Part shown: piece after piece, positions 6,234-9,279 of the stretch | How positions within the stretch are numbered: position 1 is the stretch's first letter | How the letters are laid out: each line of letters opens with the position of its first letter | Source: Deltaproteobacteria bacterium | Lineage (GTDB): Bacteria; Desulfobacterota; DAOWNY01 | DNA length: 9,279 nt | Assembly: GCA_030642325.1 (NCBI GenBank) | Contig: DAOWNY010000062.1 | Location: 1 to 9,279 of the forward strand | Direction: 5' to 3' | The notes under the pieces: model-generated | Databases searched by the model: none | What the model saw: only the letters and a program-made list of their open reading frames with translations | Told to the model about the DNA's origin: nothing | Translations under genes and position numbers: made by a program

Positions 6234-7421
6234 ATGTTACCCGATAAAAATGGTCATTTTGGACCCTTTGGGGGGAAGTATGTTCCGGAGACCTTGGTAT
6301 CTGCATTAGAAGAGCTGGAGAAGGAATACCGGGCGGCCAAAAAAGATTCCTCATTTGCCGGTGAGTTAAAATTTTATCTGGAAAAATATGTGGGGAGACC
6401 AACCCCTCTCTATTTTGCCGAAAGGCTCACCAAAGAATTTCAAGGGGCAAAAATTTATTTAAAAAGGGAGGATCTGACCCATACGGGCGCCCATAAAATC
6501 AATAATACCATGGGACAGGTTCTTTTAGCAAAAAGGATGGGCAAAACAAGAATTATTGCCGAAACCGGGGCAGGACAGCATGGAGTAGCAACCGCCACAT
6601 CGGCCGCCCTGTTTAACCTGAGCTGCGAAGTATATATGGGAGAAGAAGACATAAGGCGGCAGTCCTTGAACGTATTTCGCATGAAGCTTATGGGGGCTAA
6701 GGTTATCCCGGTCAGTTCCGGAAGCAAAACCTTGAAGGATGCGGTCAACGAAACCCTCCGGGATTGGGTAACCAATGTTAAAGACACCCATTACATCATC
6801 GGTTCGGTAGTGGGCCCCCATCCCTATCCGATGATTGTACGTGATTTTCAAACGGTGATAGGGAAGGAGACAAAAAGGCAGATTAAACAATTAACAGGGC
6901 GGCTTCCTGATTATCTGGTTGCCTGTGTGGGGGGGGGAAGTAACTCTCTGGGCATGTTTTATCCTTTCTATGGTGACCGGTCGATAAAATTCATTGGAGT
7001 TGAGGCAGGGGGACTGGGAATCAACTCAAATAAACACGCCGCTTCCTTGATTGCGGGAAAGATGGGGGTATTGCACGGATCCATGAGCTACCTCCTGGAG
7101 GATGGGGATGGACAGATTTGTCCCACTCACTCTTTTGCCCCTGGGCTTGATTATCCTTCGGTAGGACCCGAGCACAGCTATTATAAAGAGACCAAACGGG
7201 CAGAATATGTTTCCGTTACCGATGAGGAAGCAATCGAGGCATTTCAGCTGCTTTCCAGAGTCGAGGGGATAATTCCCGCCCTGGAGAGCGCCCATGCTAT
7301 TGCCTATGTTAAAAAGCTCGCCCCCACTTTAAAAAAAGATACGGTGGTGATCATTAATTTATCGGGAAGGGGCGACAAAGATGTCCAATCAGTGGCAGAG
7401 CGGCTGGGGGTTGAGTTATGA
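6234..7421 (+). CDS. trpB: Tryptophan synthase beta subunit
   Basis: This PLP-dependent subunit condenses indole, channelled from TrpA, with serine to give tryptophan. At 395 residues it is the common TrpB1 type. Lys88 in HTGAHKINN (83-91) forms the Schiff base; E110 in AETGAGQHGVATA (109-121) is the catalytic acid/base; GGGSNS (233-238) binds the PLP phosphate; and S378 in NLSGRGDKD (375-383) faces the pyridine nitrogen. The N-terminal FGPFGGKYVPETL (9-21) is the family signature. GAGGAGAG (6224-6231) sits just before the ATG. The codons for the phosphate loop contain a run of nine G (6929-6937), a possible slippage site, but the frame is intact. W178 is its only tryptophan. It overlaps trpA by ATGA. 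Confidence 0.97.
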   Translation: MLPDKNGHFGPFGGKYVPETLVSALEELEKEYRAAKKDSSFAGELKFYLEKYVGRPTPLYFAERLTKEFQGAKIYLKREDLTHTGAHKINNTMGQVLLAKRMGKTRIIAETGAGQHGVATATSAALFNLSCEVYMGEEDIRRQSLNVFRMKLMGAKVIPVSSGSKTLKDAVNETLRDWVTNVKDTHYIIGSVVGPHPYPMIVRDFQTVIGKETKRQIKQLTGRLPDYLVACVGGGSNSLGMFYPFYGDRSIKFIGVEAGGLGINSNKHAASLIAGKMGVLHGSMSYLLEDGDGQICPTHSFAPGLDYPSVGPEHSYYKETKRAEYVSVTDEEAIEAFQLLSRVEGIIPALESAHAIAYVKKLAPTLKKDTVVIINLSGRGDKDVQSVAERLGVEL

Positions 7422-8218
7422 GTAAAATTGATAGCCTGTTTAATTCATTGAAAAAGAGGGGGAAGACAGCCCTGATCCCCTTTATCACCGGGGGAGACCC
7501 TGACCTTCAGACCACCCGCTCCCTGATCCTGGAGATGGAAAAAAGAGGGGCTGATCTGATCGAGATCGGAGTACCTTTTTCTGATCCCCTTGCCGATGGA
7601 CCCACCATTCAAAAAGCATCTTTACGGGCGCTTATGAACCGAACCTCCTTAAGAGATATCATTAATTTGTCTCGCGATCTTACCGGGGAAATCAAGACCC
7701 CCCTGGTTCTCATGACCTATTTTAACCCCCTTTTTTGCTATGGCCTGGAAAATTTTGTTAACGATGCGGTTGCGGCCGGAATAGCAGGGATTATTGTTCC
7801 GGATCTTACTCCGGAAGAGGCAGGACCGCTCAAAAAACTGGCGGACTCCCGGGGACTGGATATCATCTTTTTTTTGGCCCCCACCAGCACCATGGAGCGA
7901 ATCAGGATAATCAGCAAAATCAGCAAGGGTTTCATATATTACGTTTCTCTTACCGGAACCACCGGGGCCAGGGAAAAACTTTCTTCTACCATCTCTTCTT
8001 CCATCAAAGAAATCAAAAAAGTTACCAAAAAGCCGGTTGCGGTGGGGTTCGGAATATCCACCCCCGGCCAGGCAAAGGAAGTGGCTGCATTTGCCGGCGG
8101 GGTAATTGTGGGAAGTGCCATTGTGGAGATAATTGAAAAAAATCTTGACAACAAAGAGATGGTCGGGCTTGTTGGAGAATTTGTTTCTTCTCTGAAGGCA
8201 GCGATGGAAGGAGAATAA
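7418..8218 (+). CDS. trpA: Tryptophan synthase alpha subunit
   Basis: This (beta/alpha)8-barrel subunit cleaves indole-glycerol phosphate to indole and glyceraldehyde phosphate; indole passes through the tunnel to TrpB. At 266 residues it has normal length. The catalytic residues are Glu49 in LIEIGVPFSDPLADGP (47-62) and Asp60 in the same block. FITGGDPDL (22-30), LVLMTYFNPLF (96-106), GIIVPDLTPEEA (124-135), the mobile loop 6 segment VSLTGTTGAR (176-185), and the phosphate-binding AVGFGIS (208-214) and GVIVGSAIV (228-236) are all present. Translation probably couples to trpB through the ATGA overlap. No tryptophan occurs. It is the last operon gene; no strong intrinsic terminator follows before the tRNA promoter. 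Confidence 0.97.
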   Translation: MSKIDSLFNSLKKRGKTALIPFITGGDPDLQTTRSLILEMEKRGADLIEIGVPFSDPLADGPTIQKASLRALMNRTSLRDIINLSRDLTGEIKTPLVLMTYFNPLFCYGLENFVNDAVAAGIAGIIVPDLTPEEAGPLKKLADSRGLDIIFFLAPTSTMERIRIISKISKGFIYYVSLTGTTGAREKLSSTISSSIKEIKKVTKKPVAVGFGISTPGQAKEVAAFAGGVIVGSAIVEIIEKNLDNKEMVGLVGEFVSSLKAAMEGE

Positions 8219-8337
8219 TAAAAAGGTAACATAAGAGGGTTATTGCACAAATCCGGTTTTTCCCTCCGCACGAGGGAGCAATTGGAGATTAATTTACTAA
8301 AAAAAAGAAAAAGAGCCGCTATTCAATTGGTTTTTAT
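8219..8337 (+). other. Spacer after the trp operon without a clear terminator
   Basis: The only good hairpin is TCCCTC (8261-8266) with GAGGGA (8272-8277), six pairs with a 5-base loop, preceded by five T and followed by GCAATTGG and not by a T run. It therefore does not look like a normal rho-independent terminator on either strand. Termination after trpA may be rho-dependent, or trp transcripts may read into the tRNA genes. Confidence 0.4.
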
Positions 8338-8367
8338 TTGACAAAACCCTCTGTTTGTTAGTATATA
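8338..8367 (+). promoter_or_regulatory. Strong sigma70-type promoter of the tRNA cluster
   Basis: A consensus -35 TTGACA (8338-8343) is followed after 18 bases by TATATA (8362-8367). The expected start is near 8374, about 14 bases before tRNA-Gly. A near-consensus promoter is usual for stable RNA genes. Confidence 0.7.
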
Positions 8368-8387
8368 TAAAAGACAAAATAAATAAG

Positions 8388-8462
8388 GCGGGAATAACTC
8401 AGTGGTAGAGTGTAACCTTGCCAAGGTTAAAGTCGCGGGTTCGAATCCCGTTTCCCGCTCCA
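8388..8462 (+). tRNA. tRNA-Gly (anticodon GCC)
   Basis: A complete 75-base cloverleaf. The acceptor stem is GCGGGAA (8388-8394) with TTCCCGC (8452-8458); the D-arm contains AGTGGTAGA; the anticodon stem-loop is TAACC-TTGCCAA-GGTTA with anticodon GCC; and the T-arm has loop TTCGAAT (stem and loop 8435-8451). The discriminator base is T8459, usual for bacterial tRNA-Gly, and CCA (8460-8462) is encoded. It is first in the cluster behind the promoter at 8338-8367. Confidence 0.97.
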
Positions 8463-8569
8463 GCTTTTTTTGTTTGTTTAATACTAGGGGATGGCAACTA
8501 AAACCTTCCTGGAATGGATCTTTTTTAGGTGGGATATACGTTCCCTCGTTAAACCCAATGGGATTTGCT

Positions 8570-8645
8570 GGCGGCATAGCCAAGTGGCTAAGGCGGAGGT
8601 CTGCAAAACCTTTATTCCCCGGTTCGAATCCGGGTGCCGCCTCCA
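8570..8645 (+). tRNA. tRNA-Cys (anticodon GCA)
   Basis: A complete 76-base cloverleaf. The acceptor stem is GGCGGCA (8570-8576) with TGCCGCC (8635-8641). The anticodon loop CTGCAAA gives anticodon GCA, and the T-loop is TTCGAAT. The discriminator is T8642, expected for tRNA-Cys, with encoded CCA (8643-8645). It lies 107 bases after tRNA-Gly and only 4 bases before the truncated tRNA-Leu, so all three probably belong to one transcript. Confidence 0.97.
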
Positions 8646-8649
8646 TTTT

Positions 8650-8692
8650 GCCTGGGTGGTGGAATTGGTAGGCACAAGGGACTTAAAATTCG
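8650..8692 (+). pseudogene. Truncated tRNA-Leu (anticodon UAA), 5' half only
   Basis: The sequence from 8650 has the 5' half of a bacterial tRNA-Leu(UAA): acceptor 5' strand GCCTGGG (8650-8656), D-arm with stem GTG/CAC (TGGTGGAATTGGTAGGCACA, 8657-8676), 5' anticodon stem AGGGA and loop CTTAAAA (8682-8688, anticodon TAA 8684-8686). The 3' anticodon stem should read TCCCT but reads TTCGA, so only the first three pairs remain. The variable arm, T-arm, 3' acceptor and CCA are missing; a terminator follows at once. Order Gly-Cys-Leu matches the glyW-cysT-leuZ cluster of Escherichia coli, which supports an originally complete gene. No 3' half was found elsewhere in the window. A remote alternative is an interrupted tRNA whose 3' exon lies outside the window. 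Confidence 0.75.
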
Positions 8693-8741
8693 AAAAAAGG
8701 GTTTACGCAAGGTATTTATGCCAGGCGTAAACCCTTTTTTT
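8693..8741 (+). terminator. Intrinsic terminator of the tRNA cluster
   Basis: AAAAAAGGGTTTACGC (8693-8708) pairs perfectly with GCGTAAACCCTTTTTT (8725-8740), sixteen pairs of which ten are the GGGTTTACGC core, with a 16-base loop and a run of seven T. It abuts the truncated tRNA-Leu directly. The flanking A and T runs mean it could also stop transcription on the minus strand. Confidence 0.85.
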
Positions 8742-9201
8742 ATTTACCTTTCTTTAATTGCCTATCTATTTCCTTCTATACCAATTTATGGGTTTTTGCA
8801 CCTCTCGTGGACACCAAAAAAACAATCAGAAAGGCGTCGTGTATAATTTATTGAAAAGTAAAACCTGAATAACGCCACACTGTTGTTCCCTGCCAATTAG
8901 ATAAAAAAACATTTTTTTTCTCTCACCACAAAAAAAGCTGTCCAAATCCTAAAAACAAAAGAGGCAAATCCCCGGATTACCACCTCTACCCTCCCACCAT
9001 GCTATATAATGTTGTGGGATGTAATAATATACCGGCAATTGAAAAAAATGTGCTGCCTCTTTGTTGGCATATGACAAAGAGGCGATATCCCCTTTTTGTC
9101 CCTGAGAATCACTTGATTTTTTTCCTTGTAATTACAGTATGTTTGTATTATTTGATAACAATGAATGGTTTCGTTGATCTTAAAAGAATGCGGCGATATA
9201 T
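8742..9201. other. AT-rich intergenic region with hairpins
   Basis: No gene is supported. Short frames on both strands lack ribosome binding sites and recognisable sequence. Structured elements are TCCCAC (8992-8997) with GTGGGA (9014-9019), and a perfect 10-bp hairpin GCCTCTTTGT (9055-9064) / ACAAAGAGGC (9074-9083). A related direct copy, ACAAAAGAGGC then AAATCCCC, lies at 8955-8973. TATAAT at 8842-8847 resembles a -10 box but lacks a matching -35. No good promoter was found for the HU-like frame. Confidence 0.4.
9055..9083. repeat. Perfect 10-bp inverted repeat
   Basis: GCCTCTTTGT (9055-9064) and ACAAAGAGGC (9074-9083) enclose a 9-base loop containing CATATG. An A run lies upstream (9042-9048) and a T run downstream (9093-9097), each separated from the stem by several bases, so it resembles but does not match a bidirectional terminator. 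The right arm with the following TATCCCC resembles the direct copy at 8955-8973. Confidence 0.6.
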
Positions 9202-9279
9202 ATGAATAAAGCAGGTCTGATAGACGCAGCATCTAAAGCCACGTCAACAAAAAAGGAGGCAAAGGCAGCGAAGTAAACT
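9202..9279 (+). pseudogene. HU-type DNA-binding protein, N-terminal fragment, apparently frameshifted
   Basis: ATG 9202 reads MNKAGLIDAASKATSTKKEAKAAK before TAA at 9274-9276. This resembles the first helices of bacterial HU proteins, small dimeric DNA-bending proteins of about 90 residues that typically begin MNKxELIDAVA...KKDAE.AV. The resemblance would continue in another frame: reading from 9273 gives GTA AAC (Val-Asn), as expected after Ala-Ala in HU. This points to a frameshift at about 9271-9272. One residue also seems missing in the LIDA-ASK region. No Shine-Dalgarno sequence precedes it. The window ends here, so whether the rest of the gene follows is unknown. It could also be a sequencing error in an intact gene. 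Confidence 0.5.

Noticed and set aside
8323..8671. Protein-like frames on both strands with segments such as GFEPATLTLARLHSTTEL and AGSNPVSR
   Set aside because: These are the well-known artefact translations of tRNA genes (T-arm and anticodon arm); they coincide with tRNA-Gly and tRNA-Cys.
8836..8847. TATAAT as a promoter for a downstream gene
   Set aside because: No acceptable -35 box lies 16-18 bases upstream and no gene starts nearby.
8683..9201. Group I intron in tRNA-Leu(UAA)
   Set aside because: The insertion point would suit one, but a 16-bp terminator follows at once, no intron core was recognised and no 3' exon with a T-arm appears before the end of the window.
8999..9232. Short overlapping frames on both strands in the AT-rich tail
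   Set aside because: They have no ribosome binding site, no recognisable sequence and cover the inverted repeats; base composition explains them.

Overview
The window is a bacterial chromosome segment of moderate GC content. Its centrepiece is a complete seven-gene tryptophan operon, trpE-trpG-trpD-trpC-trpF-trpB-trpA (1706-8218), all on the + strand. It is preceded by a two-gene unit (GNAT acetyltransferase and GYD-domain protein, 404-1173) and followed by a tRNA cluster (Gly-GCC, Cys-GCA, truncated Leu-UAA; 8388-8692). At the far right edge is the N-terminal part of an HU-type DNA-binding protein gene that appears frame-broken. Free-standing trpG, trpD, trpC and trpF, a CACCT...ATTCC-type dispersed palindromic repeat and a tRNA Gly-Cys-Leu order suggest a mesophilic, probably anaerobic bacterium of the Desulfobacterota/Clostridia type. 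The sequence alone does not settle the phylum.

Layout. 1-403: non-coding, with a good sigma70-like promoter (132-160) and a long leader for the GNAT gene. 404-1173: GNAT and GYD genes, 20 bases apart and each with a clear Shine-Dalgarno sequence. 1174-1705: intergenic, with a ~100-bp inverted-repeat element (1245-1344), then a promoter candidate (1439-1468) and a trp leader with two tandem terminator hairpins before trpE. 1706-8218: the trp operon, tightly packed, with ATGA overlaps at trpC/trpF and trpB/trpA and a 38-base overlap at trpG/trpD. 8219-8387: spacer without a clear intrinsic terminator but with a strong promoter for the tRNAs. 8388-8741: tRNA-Gly, tRNA-Cys, the 5' half of a tRNA-Leu and a perfect 16-bp terminator. 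8742-9201: AT-rich non-coding DNA with repeated hairpin sequences. 9202-9279: HU-like fragment.

The trp genes encode every step from chorismate to tryptophan: TrpE/TrpG make anthranilate, TrpD adds phosphoribosyl, TrpF isomerises, TrpC closes the indole ring, and TrpA/TrpB make tryptophan. The seven proteins (about 2150 residues) contain only three tryptophans. No T-box, TRAP-type repeat series or TrpR operator is visible. Instead the leader has mutually exclusive pairings and a short ORF with one Trp codon. The geometry fits ribosome-mediated attenuation in which one alternative fold could disarm both terminators. This and the truncated tRNA-Leu are the most interesting points in an otherwise conventional region; no wholly new multi-gene system was recognised.
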